NCBI GenBank assembly: GCA_040386335.1
Contig: JAZKFT010000023.1
Location: 62,001 to 126,000, forward strand
Source: JAZKFT01 sp040386335
GTDB taxonomy: Bacteria > Bacteroidota > Bacteroidia > Chitinophagales > Chitinophagaceae
DNA length: 64,000 bases
Direction of reading: 5' to 3'
The notes under the pieces are model-generated. The model had not been told where the DNA came from. It made no database searches and worked only from the letters and a program-made list of their open reading frames with translations. Below are positions 26,401 to 35,648 of the stretch, piece by piece (within the stretch, counting starts at the first letter, position 1; every line of letters begins with the position of its first letter). Both the position numbers and the translations under genes were made by a program.

Positions 26401-26832
26401 GACGGTAACTGGAGAATCCCCGCTGCCGTTATCTTCCAGGCACAGAATGCAGCATTCAATAATCAATGGTGGACACCCACCAGGACCGATGCCGCCTTGC
26501 CCAGGATATCTTCTACCGGCACGATCAACAACTACAATTATTTTCAATCCGACTGGATTGCAGAAAACGGGGCCTACCTAAGGTTGAAGAATCTTGTGAT
26601 TGGGTATACTTTGCCACAAAGCCTGACCAGGAAAGCAAAAATTGAAAAACTTCGCATTTATTTTTCCGGGAATGATTTATGGGAAAGTTCGAAAATTAAA
26701 GATGGATGGGATCCGGAAACAACAAGGACCGTTGCCAATACGGGCGATGCAGAAAATAATAATGTGAGCACATTCAGCCAGCGTTATCCCTTTTACCGCT
26801 ACTTAACTTTTGGTGTAAACCTAACTTTCTAA
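23494..26832 (+). CDS. SusC-like TonB-dependent transporter (acidic polysaccharide locus, module 1)
   Basis: A 1112-residue outer-membrane importer. A long N-terminus with a hydrophobic signal segment (about residues 28-48, ending TPVFAQT) precedes the carboxypeptidase-regulatory-like domain (GIVKSETDLPLAGVTVSVKG), the plug entry VVVVGYGTAKKATLTGSV, the plug with LVIVDGIPYP and FLKDAAAAIYGSRAAGGVV, and the barrel, which ends in LTFGVNLTF. The start ATG is the one that leaves a normal signal region. Its SusD partner follows after 19 bases. Regulation probably runs through the LacI operators at 22.2 kb. The cargo is inferred to be a uronate-containing oligosaccharide from the lyase and GH88 downstream. 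Confidence 0.94.
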   Translation: MNQPVANQKRKLLRVVSDHAGQLQGIPVLVFVMSFLAVAFLTPVFAQTKIITGIVKSETDLPLAGVTVSVKGSSVTTVTDANGSYKIAVPAGKSTLIFTYVGMQPIEQVTGSGSTLNITFTASIAAQSDVVVVGYGTAKKATLTGSVATVDSKTFKDRGPVASPLAALQGQVAGVTVTRSSSQPGREGWNFQVRGASSVNSTEPLVIVDGIPYPSLGALNSFNPADIENISFLKDAAAAIYGSRAAGGVVLVTTKRAKKGKAVIDYNGSVSIKKVGLLPELIDGSGWGPLIDEARVTDGFLATDIWIKYARLYQYALKNGIQVMTLAQAQAGLTAIGLDPAGFFTDVKDFPFFPGTEQSVLWGNAVSSEHQLSISGRGENSGYRISMGYLDDGSLLQPGNNSNKRYNLRLTHDYAFSSNLKLESNISLEKNDIVQPYRLGDILNNGNQPGKPLSGLGATGKPYIWGSGIGNASVNAIADFGGENKENNTRLNTSFNLTYKLSKNLQLVGAAGYNMLNTDYKSLEKIITWYDYAGTTNISNIPARSSYQRGNKKETNYALNGYVDYVTSINGGHDLKLMAGGQYERFEYNRFIAKTLDVPNGVPPSLSLSTGDPTTKTVAEAQYHTALAGYFGRLNYAFKNKYLFEANARYDGSSKFIADSRWKFFYGFLGAWRISEENFMSNVKFIGDLKLRASWGASGNQSGIGNYDYIQFLNLAFSTGQTASGFPILGTSPVVRISPTGTLVALDRTWEKIETSNLGLDFSVLNRRLAGSIDYYIKRNNNMLLNRTFPAVLGASAPQGNNGKLKTWGWDLSLNWNDKIGEITYHIGGNISDNLNKLIDFGGQTIISSANRGYNAAVQGYPIGSYFGLVYAGRIQSDKQLSDYRSFITGNNIGLPSGATTAQANARLALGDNMFKDLNGDGKLTYPEDAVLLGRDDPRYTYSFNGGAGYKGFDFGFIFQGVGKRTIIRDGNWRIPAAVIFQAQNAAFNNQWWTPTRTDAALPRISSTGTINNYNYFQSDWIAENGAYLRLKNLVIGYTLPQSLTRKAKIEKLRIYFSGNDLWESSKIKDGWDPETTRTVANTGDAENNNVSTFSQRYPFYRYLTFGVNLTF

Positions 26833-26851
26833 TCTTCTTCAATCAACATAC

Positions 26852-28582
26852 ATGAGAACGAAGTTTCATAAATATGTCACGCTGCTTGCAGGGGTACTTG
26901 TATTAACCCAGTATAGTTGTAACAAATCCGTAGACCTGGCACCCATCAACGAAATATCTGATGCCAGTTACTGGAAAACCCCGGAACAGTTTAAGCTGGC
27001 TGCCAACGAATTCTACACCTATTTTTTAACTTTTGGTACCGTGCTGTACGATGCGCCCCATTCGGATATCCGGGGGGATCTTACCACTTATCGTAATACA
27101 TTCAGCAACGGTACTAATACACTAAGTAGCACCGACGGAAACTGGAATACCGCGTATAGCAGGATCCGGGCTACAAACTATTTACTCGATAGAGCAGCTA
27201 CGTATGCAACCCCTCTGGATATAAAATTATATGTAGCTGAAGCGAAATTTTTTAGGGCTTATGTTTATTTTGATCTGCTCCAACAGTTTGGCGAAGTGCC
27301 GATTGTTGATAAATTATTAACCACCACCTCACCTGAATTGGTGGCTGCAAGAAATACGAGAGACCAGGTGGTGGATTTTATAGTAAAGGACCTGGAAGAT
27401 GCTATATCTGCTTTACCATTGGAAAGTGCCATTGCCACTTCAGATAAAGGACGTATCAGTAAAGGAGCGGCACAGGCATTTTTAGGAAGGGTAGGATTGT
27501 ACGAAGGTACCTGGCAGAAATTTAGAAGCAACGCAACCCGGGCAAATCTGATGCTTGACAAGTCAATTGCCAATAGCGATGCAGTTATTACCAGTAACAT
27601 ATACCAGCTTTTTGCGCCTGCGGTGCTGGGCGATTCTGCGTTAAAGTATTTATTTATACTGGAAGACGAAAAGTCGAACCCGGCCGGACTCACCAAATCT
27701 GCCAACAAAGAGTACATCCTGGCGAGCAGGTATTCGTTTACTCAAAGACAAATAAGAAATAATGTAACCCATACCTGGTTTGGCGCTGGCTCCACCAAAA
27801 AGTTTGCTGATATGTTTTTGAGCCAGGATGGCCTGCCCATAGAAAAATCACCGCTGTTCCAGGGTTATGGCACGACCCGTTCTGAATATGCTAACCGTGA
27901 TAACCGTATGCGATATACCATGGTGATCGATTCCAATTACCATTGGGATAACGAAAATCCAGGATCGCGGGTCACCTGGCTGGGCGATGCTGCGGATATC
28001 GCCAATTCCCGCGGCAGGAATAACTCGGCAGGCGGCACCGGCTATGCTACGCAAAAATGGGCCAGTGAAAGAAGATTACAGGACAATGAAGAAGGATATG
28101 ACTGGCCTGTAATCCGGTTGGCTGAAGTGTACCTTAATTATGCAGAGGCGGTATATGAGCGAAACGGAATGATCTCCGACGCTGATCTCGATAAATCTAT
28201 TAACCTGGTCAGAAGCAGGGTTAATAAGACGATGCCTAAACTCAGTAACGCTTTCGTGGCCGCGAACACACTCAATATGCGCACCGAGATAAGAAGAGAA
28301 AGGGCTATTGAATTAAATCTTGAAGGCTTTAGAGTAGATGATCTGAAAAGATGGAAAACTGCCGAAACAGAAATGCCGGTGAATGTACTTGGTATTAAAT
28401 GGACGGGCACGCGCTGGCAAACACGCTGGGTGGTAGGTGGCAATCCCCCTTTCCCTGTGGACCCCAATGGAAACATCATTTTTGAAGGCAGCCGGGTATG
28501 GGCTCAAAAAAATTATTTGCTGCCCATACCAACACAGCAAATACAACTTAACCCGAACCTGGTGCAAAACCCGGGTTGGTAA
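26852..28582 (+). CDS. SusD/RagB-family lipoprotein (module 1)
   Basis: A 576-residue glycan-binding lipoprotein, lipobox QYSC with Cys23. SusD landmarks include AEAKFFRAYVYFDLLQQFGE, RLAEVYLNYAEAVYE, the ERAIELNLEGFRVDDLKRW region and the C-terminal LLPIPTQQIQLNPNL followed by QNPGW. It forms the binding lid of the SusC just upstream. The ATG is 19 bases after the SusC stop. Confidence 0.95.
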   Translation: MRTKFHKYVTLLAGVLVLTQYSCNKSVDLAPINEISDASYWKTPEQFKLAANEFYTYFLTFGTVLYDAPHSDIRGDLTTYRNTFSNGTNTLSSTDGNWNTAYSRIRATNYLLDRAATYATPLDIKLYVAEAKFFRAYVYFDLLQQFGEVPIVDKLLTTTSPELVAARNTRDQVVDFIVKDLEDAISALPLESAIATSDKGRISKGAAQAFLGRVGLYEGTWQKFRSNATRANLMLDKSIANSDAVITSNIYQLFAPAVLGDSALKYLFILEDEKSNPAGLTKSANKEYILASRYSFTQRQIRNNVTHTWFGAGSTKKFADMFLSQDGLPIEKSPLFQGYGTTRSEYANRDNRMRYTMVIDSNYHWDNENPGSRVTWLGDAADIANSRGRNNSAGGTGYATQKWASERRLQDNEEGYDWPVIRLAEVYLNYAEAVYERNGMISDADLDKSINLVRSRVNKTMPKLSNAFVAANTLNMRTEIRRERAIELNLEGFRVDDLKRWKTAETEMPVNVLGIKWTGTRWQTRWVVGGNPPFPVDPNGNIIFEGSRVWAQKNYLLPIPTQQIQLNPNLVQNPGW

Positions 28583-28677
28583 AACACTACATGATTGCTG
28601 AATTTCTTACCCGATTAGAAAGCTGGTGCTGCAGTCACCCCGGTAGCTTCCTGATCCAATAATTGAATCATTCTGTG

Positions 28678-31518
28678 ATGAACTTAAAGAAACTAGTATT
28701 CCTTCTCTGTTGCTGTGTAGTGGCCCGGTGCTATGCACAGGATATAAAAGCGCCATTGGTGTTGCGTACCGTGCATCCAAGATTGGTGCCGCCGGCGCCA
28801 GGAAACGAGGCAATTAAGACACTGGTTTCAAAAGAAGAATGGGCAAAGAAGATTTATGACCAGGCAAAACAAAATGTCGATGTATATGTGGACCGACATC
28901 AAAAGGATTCTTCGTGGATGATTTCGCGGTTACAGATGTATTGGAAAACAAAATCAACTGAAGTGTTTATTAAGGGCGGTGTATACGATCATGTAGCAGG
29001 TAGTGCGCCGGTGGCTACCGTAAAGTTTCCCGGAATGCGTGGTGGAGTGTCTGCACATGCAGCACCTAAATTGGAAGACCTGCAGCCGTATATGGATGAC
29101 CCCAGGGGCCTGTACCTGCTTAATAAAACAACCAGCCAAATGGAATGGGCGGACATTTCCAAAACGGGGAGCATCATTGAAGGCATCAACAATAATATTA
29201 TGCGGATGGGTTATACCTCGGCGGCACTGTATTTCATTACCGGGGAGGAAAAGTATGCGGAATTTTCATTTGATTTATTTGATACTTACATGAGTGGTAT
29301 GCAATACCGCAAGGAGCCCTTCGATTTGTCGTACGGGCACCATCAAACACTTGCAGGACTATCGTCTTTTGAAGTGATACAGGAAGTGGCGATTCTAAAC
29401 AGCCTTACCGGGTCTTATGATTTCCTGTATCAATATATTCAGCAGCATGCCCCAAAAAAGAACGATGTGTACCAGGATGTATTTAAGAAATGGGCCGATA
29501 TCCAAATCGCCCATGGGGTGGCTTTTAATAACTGGAACCTGATGCAGGCTAAGAATGTACTGAACATTGCGTTAATGCTGGATGATGATAAGAACTACAA
29601 TGATGGCAAGGGTAACCAATACTACACCAATTATATCCTTAACACCAATTCTCAAAGACAATGGAGTTTGCAGAAAGTAGTGCATGAAGGCTTTGATCCC
29701 AACACGGGCTTATGGAATGAGGCCGCCGGGTATTCACTGGGCGTGCTAAATGATGTAATTGGCTTTGTTGGATTCTTTAATAAATACTACCAGGTGGATC
29801 TGATTGAAAAAATGCCGGTTCTAAAAAAGGCCGTGATGGCGGTGACACAGTATCTATTCCCTAATGGATATTTTGCTTCTTTTGGAGATTCACATTATGG
29901 GCATATCGGCCTTGGTCCGGCGTACCTGGTAATAGCTAATGCCCGAAGAAACAATAAACCTGATCAGGAGGAGCTATTTACAAAATATATAAAGACGGTT
30001 GAACAATACTTTAAGGAAAGAAATATACCTGTTGAAAGCCGGGAAGCTGACAGCAATGGGATCAACGCACTAATATATACTGAGGATCGAACCGGGTTAA
30101 CGAATGGTACCGTGGCAGGCGACATGAACGATTATTGCACACCTGTGTTTTCATCGCCGCTGGTCAGTTTTTTTGCATTGAGAAATGAACTGGACACAAA
30201 GAAAGGGTTGATGGTTGCGATGAGCGGTTCCAAAGGCAATCACATGCACGCCGGTGGGATGTCGATGGAAATCTATGGAAAAGGGTTTGTACTGGGGCCA
30301 GAAAGTGGTATTGGTACTAATTATTTCCAGGCAGATTACGCTGAATATTATTCGCAGTTCCCGGCGCATAATACAGTGGCGGTGGATGGCATTTCAGCAT
30401 ATCCTGTAATGAAGAGTAACCACGGTTTTGAAGTGACTGCTGCATACCCGGCCTCAGGTGTTTCCAAAGATTATTTTAAACCGGTAAGCTTTGGTGGCCT
30501 GCAATTTTTAGAACCGGAAACCAACGCGAATCAAAACCGGCTGATCAGTATCATTCGCACAGGCGAAGCCACCGGCTATTATATCGATATTTTCCGGTCG
30601 CGCAGGAAAGATGGGAAAGATAAAATGCATGATTATTTCTACCACAATATGGGCCAGGAACTATTGCTAAACGATAATGATGGAACACCCTTGCCATTGT
30701 CGGCTACGGAGAAATTATCTTTTGGCGGTGGACATCTGTTTGCTTACGATTACCTCTATGATAAAAAATCGGTTATTACAACGAAAGATATAAATGCAGT
30801 ATTTAAACTCAACATGCCGGGCGGTGAAGCTGTGGAAATGAATATGTGGATGAAGGGGGAGAAGGACCGGGAAGTATTTGCTGTAAAGGCTCCCAGGTCA
30901 ACTGCCATAGACCGGATGGGCTTACCGAAAGAGATTGCGGAATTGCCGTTGCCAACTATCGTAGCCCGGCAGGCGGGTGAGGCCTGGACCAAACCCTTCG
31001 TGGTGGTATTTGAGCCTTCCAGTAATTCACAACCCCAATCTGTTGCGTCTATACAACCTTTTACACCCAAGGATGCACCTGCCGATTTTGTGGGGCTGGA
31101 AATAGCTGGCAAAGCAGGCGATAAGCAAATCGTTTTTTCCGATGTGGAAGGCAAAAAAGAAATTAAAAGAAATGATCAATTATTTACCGGAACCTACGGC
31201 GTGATCGGTGAAGGAAAGCACGGCCTTGAATACCTGTTTTTAGGCAATGGAAAAAAAATCAGTAGTGGCGGCTATGGAATTGTATCGTCTACTGCCAATG
31301 CGTCTGCCGCACTACAACATGGGACAGATGGGTGGTTTTATACCGCGTCTGTACCGGTGGTGATCCATCTTCCCATATCCATATTAGGCAAGCAACCTGC
31401 TTACAAACTTTCAACCGATAATAAAACAGTAACCGGCAAAAAGCAAACCATCGGAGGAATAGTCATTGTAGCATTTGAACTGCCTGCAGCTACTTACACA
31501 AAAATTGAATGGAAATGA
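28678..31518 (+). CDS. Heparinase II/III-family polysaccharide lyase
   Basis: About 946 residues, secreted (signal MNLKKLVFLLCCCVVARCYA, start at the ATG 28678; a TTG 15 bases upstream is less likely). The N-terminal half is an alpha/alpha-toroid as in alginate-lyase-like domains (about 40-400, with NNWNLMQAKNVLNIALML and FDPNTGLWNEAAGYSLG). The C-terminal half is a heparinase II/III beta-sandwich, recognisable by HMHAGGMSMEIYGKG starting at His522 and by FPAHNTVAVDGISAYP. The family cleaves uronate-containing chains by beta-elimination, giving 4,5-unsaturated uronates. The GH88 gene directly downstream, overlapping it by four bases, is the expected partner that removes those ends. The true substrate is unknown; it is not close enough by eye to a named PL family to assign one. 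Confidence 0.85.
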   Translation: MNLKKLVFLLCCCVVARCYAQDIKAPLVLRTVHPRLVPPAPGNEAIKTLVSKEEWAKKIYDQAKQNVDVYVDRHQKDSSWMISRLQMYWKTKSTEVFIKGGVYDHVAGSAPVATVKFPGMRGGVSAHAAPKLEDLQPYMDDPRGLYLLNKTTSQMEWADISKTGSIIEGINNNIMRMGYTSAALYFITGEEKYAEFSFDLFDTYMSGMQYRKEPFDLSYGHHQTLAGLSSFEVIQEVAILNSLTGSYDFLYQYIQQHAPKKNDVYQDVFKKWADIQIAHGVAFNNWNLMQAKNVLNIALMLDDDKNYNDGKGNQYYTNYILNTNSQRQWSLQKVVHEGFDPNTGLWNEAAGYSLGVLNDVIGFVGFFNKYYQVDLIEKMPVLKKAVMAVTQYLFPNGYFASFGDSHYGHIGLGPAYLVIANARRNNKPDQEELFTKYIKTVEQYFKERNIPVESREADSNGINALIYTEDRTGLTNGTVAGDMNDYCTPVFSSPLVSFFALRNELDTKKGLMVAMSGSKGNHMHAGGMSMEIYGKGFVLGPESGIGTNYFQADYAEYYSQFPAHNTVAVDGISAYPVMKSNHGFEVTAAYPASGVSKDYFKPVSFGGLQFLEPETNANQNRLISIIRTGEATGYYIDIFRSRRKDGKDKMHDYFYHNMGQELLLNDNDGTPLPLSATEKLSFGGGHLFAYDYLYDKKSVITTKDINAVFKLNMPGGEAVEMNMWMKGEKDREVFAVKAPRSTAIDRMGLPKEIAELPLPTIVARQAGEAWTKPFVVVFEPSSNSQPQSVASIQPFTPKDAPADFVGLEIAGKAGDKQIVFSDVEGKKEIKRNDQLFTGTYGVIGEGKHGLEYLFLGNGKKISSGGYGIVSSTANASAALQHGTDGWFYTASVPVVIHLPISILGKQPAYKLSTDNKTVTGKKQTIGGIVIVAFELPAATYTKIEWK

Positions 31519-32723
31519 AAGAAATCCTTGTAAGCAGTATTGCCGCGCTGTCCTTGCTTTTTGCATGTTCTCCAAAGCCTGCTTTTGATGTAAATAAAGA
31601 ACTCAGCTATTGTGTCTCGCAGGTTGCAAAAGCAGACAACGGATTGACTGATTCATCTGCATTGCTACGCAGTATTGCCAGGGGAGAAACAGGATGGCGT
31701 ACGGTGAACTACCGCGACTGGACCTGCGGCTTTTGGCCCGGCATTTTATGGTATGCCTATGATTTTTCACAAGACGACAAATGGAAACTGGAGGCCAAAA
31801 GGTTTTCATCGGCTTTAAAACCATTGATGGATTCGGCAGCGATTGATCATGATCTTGGGTTCCAGGTTTATACCAGTATTGGCAATGGATACAGGCTTAC
31901 CAAAGACAGTTCTTACAAAACGATGCTATTAAGGGCAGCGGATACACTGGCGAAATTATTTAATCCCAAAGTAGGCACCATTCTTTCGTGGCCACGCCCC
32001 GTACCGGGTGTAGATTGGCCGCTGCGTCATAACACCATCATGGATAATATGATTAACCTGGAATTGCTGTTCTGGGCCTCGAAGAATGGTGGTAGCCAGC
32101 ACTTGTACGATATCGCAGTCAGGCATGCGGAAACTACCATGCTCAATCATTTCAGGGCCGACTATAGTTCATATCATGCCGTAGTGTATGATACTGCCAC
32201 CGGTAAAAAAATAAAGGGAATCACCCACCAGGGATTCAGTGACAGCAGTATGTGGGCGAGAGGCCAAAGCTGGGCGATCTACGGATTTACGATGGTGTTC
32301 CGGGAGACTAAAGACAAACGTTTTTTAGACTTCGCACAAAAAGTTTCGGATGTGTATTTGGAAAAATTGCCTGAAGACCTGGTGCCTTATTGGGACTTCA
32401 ATGCACCCGATATTCCCAGTGCCCCGAAAGATGCGTCAGCGGCCGCTGTTACAGCCTCTGCATTGTTGGAACTATCAACATTGGTACCAGATAAGACCAA
32501 AGCGGGTGGATACCGCAGCAAGGCTGAAAAGATGCTGATAACACTTTCGTCGGGGCAATACCAAAGCCGGGATGTAAACAACGCGATACTGCTGCATAGC
32601 ACCGGGCATAAACCCAATGGTGGTGAAGTGGATGCCTCCATTATTTACGCTGATTACTACTACATGGAGGCGCTCCTGCGGTTGAAGCATCTGCAGGAAG
32701 GCAAACCGGTCATATCAAAATAA
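31515..32723 (+). CDS. GH88-family unsaturated glucuronyl hydrolase, lipoprotein
   Basis: About 402 residues from the ATG at 31515, whose last bases overlap the upstream TGA (ATGA), implying translational coupling to the lyase. Another ATG lies six bases earlier. The signal ends in a lipobox LFAC (Cys18). The alpha/alpha-barrel carries the two family catalytic aspartates, Asp113 in IDHDLGFQ and Asp177 in NTIMDNMINLELL, and the substrate-binding run ITHQGFSDSSMWARGQSWAI. GH88 enzymes hydrate the double bond of 4,5-unsaturated uronyl ends made by lyases, releasing the uronate as a keto acid. The DHDLG pattern fits GH88 rather than GH105. It acts in the periplasm or at a membrane. Confidence 0.93.
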   Translation: MKEILVSSIAALSLLFACSPKPAFDVNKELSYCVSQVAKADNGLTDSSALLRSIARGETGWRTVNYRDWTCGFWPGILWYAYDFSQDDKWKLEAKRFSSALKPLMDSAAIDHDLGFQVYTSIGNGYRLTKDSSYKTMLLRAADTLAKLFNPKVGTILSWPRPVPGVDWPLRHNTIMDNMINLELLFWASKNGGSQHLYDIAVRHAETTMLNHFRADYSSYHAVVYDTATGKKIKGITHQGFSDSSMWARGQSWAIYGFTMVFRETKDKRFLDFAQKVSDVYLEKLPEDLVPYWDFNAPDIPSAPKDASAAAVTASALLELSTLVPDKTKAGGYRSKAEKMLITLSSGQYQSRDVNNAILLHSTGHKPNGGEVDASIIYADYYYMEALLRLKHLQEGKPVISK

Positions 32724-32733
32724 ACAAGGAAAC

Positions 32734-34635
32734 ATGAAAATTGTAACAGGTATATTTTTTCTTTTATTGGCTGCAATAAGTTTGCAGGCACAGCAAAATA
32801 TTATTGCAGCCAGCAAAGCAGGTGTTTGGTCCCCTGATAAAAACTACCGTCTGGATTTTTACCAAAAGAAAGATACTGATAGCACACAAACGATGTACTA
32901 TGCTGTAAGCTACAAGAATCAACCCATCATCAATGAATCAGTCCTGGATCTGCAGCTGGATAACCGTCTTTCCGAGAGCGCAATGGCTTTGAAAGTAGAC
33001 AGGCATGCTAAGTGGTGTGAAAACCTGGAAGTGAAAAATATCACCAGTTCATCCCGGGATACATCGTGGAGGCCTGTATTTGGAGAGCGAAGCGTTGTAA
33101 AGGAAAACTTTATTGCAACAACCATAGAACTGGTAAAAGCAGATAACCCGATCTATAAAATCAATGTAGAGTTCCGCGCTTACAATGAAGGTGTAGCATT
33201 CCGTTTTTTCTTTCCGGAAAATGAAAAGGGAACTTATTACCGGATCATGAATGAAAATACTGAGTTCAGCCTTCCAGCCGGAACAAAGGCCTGGCATGCA
33301 GCCTGGGCGCAGGCGCCCTATAAACTGCTGCCTTTGGGCAATTGGGTGGAAGAAAGTGAACGGCCACTGACCCTTCAACTACCCAATGGATGGTACGCCT
33401 GCCTGGCTGAGGCACAGATGGTAGACTATGCCCGTACTAAATTTAAGTTGAGTGCAGCTAAACCAAATACGATCGTTACATCCATGTACACGCCCGCTGA
33501 CCTGATCTCTCCATTCGGTACGCCCTGGCGGGTGATTATGGTGGGGGAGAAGGCTGGCGAGCTGGTGGAACATAATGACTTAATACTTAATTTAAATGCG
33601 CCTTCCCAAATCAAAGATCAAAGCTGGATTCAACCGGGAAAGATTATGCGGGTGATAACGCTAACGACTAAGGATGCTTTTGAGAATATTGACTTTGCCG
33701 CGAAGCATCACCTTCAATATATTCTGTTCGACTGGAAATGGTATGGCCCGGCATTCAGCTTTTCGTCGGATGCAACCAAAGTCGCGATCCCCGATTTTGA
33801 CTTGCCAGCCATCATCAAATATGGGAAGGAAAAAGGTATTGGCATATGGTTGTATTGCAATCTCCAGGGTTTGTATTCGCAGTCAGATTCATTGTTTCGG
33901 GTCTACCGGGATTGGGGTATCAAGGGTGTCAAATTTGGTTTTGTACAAGTGGGTTCCCATCGCTGGACCACCTGGATTGAAGAGATGTTTAAAAAGGCGG
34001 CGGAGAACCATATCATGGTCAATGTTCATGATGACTGGCGCCCAACCGGCGAGCAAAGAACCTGGCCCAACCTGATGACGGCCGAAGGTATCCGTGGCAA
34101 TGAAGAAATGCCGGATGCGACACACAACACCGTATTGCCATTTACAAGATATATAGCTGGCGCCGCAGATTATACGCTCTGCTATTACGACAAGCGAATC
34201 AAGACCACACATGCACACCAACTCGCAATGGCAGCGGTGTATTACAGCCCGATACAAACCTTGTTCTGGTACGATAAACCAGCGTTTAGCAATAACGAAC
34301 CGGAACTGGAATTTTGGGATCGGATACCCACCACCTGGGACGAAACAAAAGTCTTGCATGGTAGTCCCGGAGAATCAATAACAGTTGCCAGGAGAAATGG
34401 AGACGATTGGTTTGTTGGAACGCTCAATAATATAGTGGCAAAAGACATCACCCTGAAATTCGACTTTCTGCCAAAAGGAAAGAAGTATATCGCTACTCTG
34501 TATGCTGATGATAGCACCCAACCGTCCGCTACCAAAGTAAAGGTTGAAAAAATAACAATAGATGCCTCATCTATCCTGACGCTAAACCTCTCTGCAAGTG
34601 GTGGGCACGCAGTGTGGATCACACCCCGGGAATAA
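32734..34635 (+). CDS. GH97-family alpha-glycosidase, divergent active site
   Basis: A 633-residue secreted enzyme (signal MKIVTGIFFLLLAAISLQAQ). The N-terminal beta-sandwich (about 25-270) has the GH97_N opening VWSPDKNYRLDF. The TIM barrel (about 285-530) includes DWKWYGPAF, GVKFGFVQVGS, NVHDDWRPTGEQRTWPN and AEGIRGNEEMPDATHN. A C-terminal beta-domain ends the protein. Glu457 in GNEE fits the family general acid. Where retaining alpha-galactosidases have an Asp nucleophile (KxDF) this protein has Gly402, and where SusB-type inverting enzymes have a Glu base (HEP) it has Asp433. Whether it takes alpha-glucose or alpha-galactose is therefore open. It lies 10 bases after GH88 and in the same operon. 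Confidence 0.88.
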   Translation: MKIVTGIFFLLLAAISLQAQQNIIAASKAGVWSPDKNYRLDFYQKKDTDSTQTMYYAVSYKNQPIINESVLDLQLDNRLSESAMALKVDRHAKWCENLEVKNITSSSRDTSWRPVFGERSVVKENFIATTIELVKADNPIYKINVEFRAYNEGVAFRFFFPENEKGTYYRIMNENTEFSLPAGTKAWHAAWAQAPYKLLPLGNWVEESERPLTLQLPNGWYACLAEAQMVDYARTKFKLSAAKPNTIVTSMYTPADLISPFGTPWRVIMVGEKAGELVEHNDLILNLNAPSQIKDQSWIQPGKIMRVITLTTKDAFENIDFAAKHHLQYILFDWKWYGPAFSFSSDATKVAIPDFDLPAIIKYGKEKGIGIWLYCNLQGLYSQSDSLFRVYRDWGIKGVKFGFVQVGSHRWTTWIEEMFKKAAENHIMVNVHDDWRPTGEQRTWPNLMTAEGIRGNEEMPDATHNTVLPFTRYIAGAADYTLCYYDKRIKTTHAHQLAMAAVYYSPIQTLFWYDKPAFSNNEPELEFWDRIPTTWDETKVLHGSPGESITVARRNGDDWFVGTLNNIVAKDITLKFDFLPKGKKYIATLYADDSTQPSATKVKVEKITIDASSILTLNLSASGGHAVWITPRE

Positions 34636-34679
34636 ACCTTGAAAAAGCTACACGAATCACTACACATAAAAAACACATC

Positions 34680-35576
34680 ATGAATGGATCGCATTTGATT
34701 GTTATGGGTATCGATATAGGCGGATCACATATTACAGCCGGGCTGGTGAATATGGAGAAACGAGGTGTGCTGGAAGGATCGATAATCCGAAAAAGAGTAA
34801 ACAGTCATGCTGCTGCTGAAGATATTCTCGATGCCTGGGCGGAATGTATTATGGAGTTAAGGCTAAAGACGGAAATACCGATCTTCAAAATTGGCATCGC
34901 GATGCCGGGGCCTTTTGACTATGAAAATGGAGTTAGTCTTATTAAAGGGTTCGACAAATATGAGTTGCTATATGGGACTAACATTAGGGAGGCGCTCGCA
35001 TTACGCTTAGGTATACCGGGTGGAAATATACTTTTTAGAAATGATGCTGAGGCGTTTTTAGAAGGAGAACTGTTTTGTGGTGCCGCGGCCGGCTTTGATC
35101 ATGCCATTGGTATTACACTGGGAACGGGTTTAGGATCGGCTGTAAGCCATCTGGGCGAAACCCGGGACGCGGCACTAAGTGTAATGGAATACAAGGGAAC
35201 TAAGATTGAAGAATTTGTTTCGACAAGGGGATTAATCGACATCTATCATTCAATCAGCGGCGTTATTATCACAGATGTTCGTTACCTGGCGCAACTGGCT
35301 GCTACTGATGCAGGAGCCTGTGAAGCCTTTTTAGTTTTTGCAAAACATCTTGCCTGGTTTCTGCAACAATTTATTGCACAGGAATCACCCCAGGTGCTCG
35401 TTATTGGAGGCAATATTGCCAATGCAAGTGATTTGTTTATGCCTGAAGTAGAAAGGGTGCTTTCAATTGAGGGTGTGGAGTTACCTAAAATACTAATGGC
35501 CATGCTTGGTGAGGATGCGGCGATCATTGGTGCAGCCTGCTGCTTTCAGAAACAGGCTGCACCAATTGGAAAATAA
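34680..35576 (+). CDS. ROK-family sugar kinase
   Basis: About 298 residues from the ATG at 34680 (a GTG-started upstream frame overlaps GH97 and is unlikely). It is cytoplasmic, with the ATP-binding signature VMGIDIGGSHITAGLV, the second phosphate motif GITLGTGLGSAV and the sugar-binding FRNDAEAFLEGE with the catalytic Asp. The usual ROK zinc cluster (CxCGxxGCxE) is absent; that stretch reads AALSVMEYKGTKIEEF instead, a variant seen in other Bacteroidota ROK kinases. It would phosphorylate the monosaccharide brought in by the MFS porter encoded next. The sugar could be glucose or another hexose released by the GH97 enzymes. Confidence 0.88.
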   Translation: MNGSHLIVMGIDIGGSHITAGLVNMEKRGVLEGSIIRKRVNSHAAAEDILDAWAECIMELRLKTEIPIFKIGIAMPGPFDYENGVSLIKGFDKYELLYGTNIREALALRLGIPGGNILFRNDAEAFLEGELFCGAAAGFDHAIGITLGTGLGSAVSHLGETRDAALSVMEYKGTKIEEFVSTRGLIDIYHSISGVIITDVRYLAQLAATDAGACEAFLVFAKHLAWFLQQFIAQESPQVLVIGGNIANASDLFMPEVERVLSIEGVELPKILMAMLGEDAAIIGAACCFQKQAAPIGK

Positions 35577-35648
35577 ATGAGTTGCCAGTTGCTACACCGG
35601 CCGGAATGGTATTGATTTCAATCTTCAGCTATTATTAAAAACATCATT

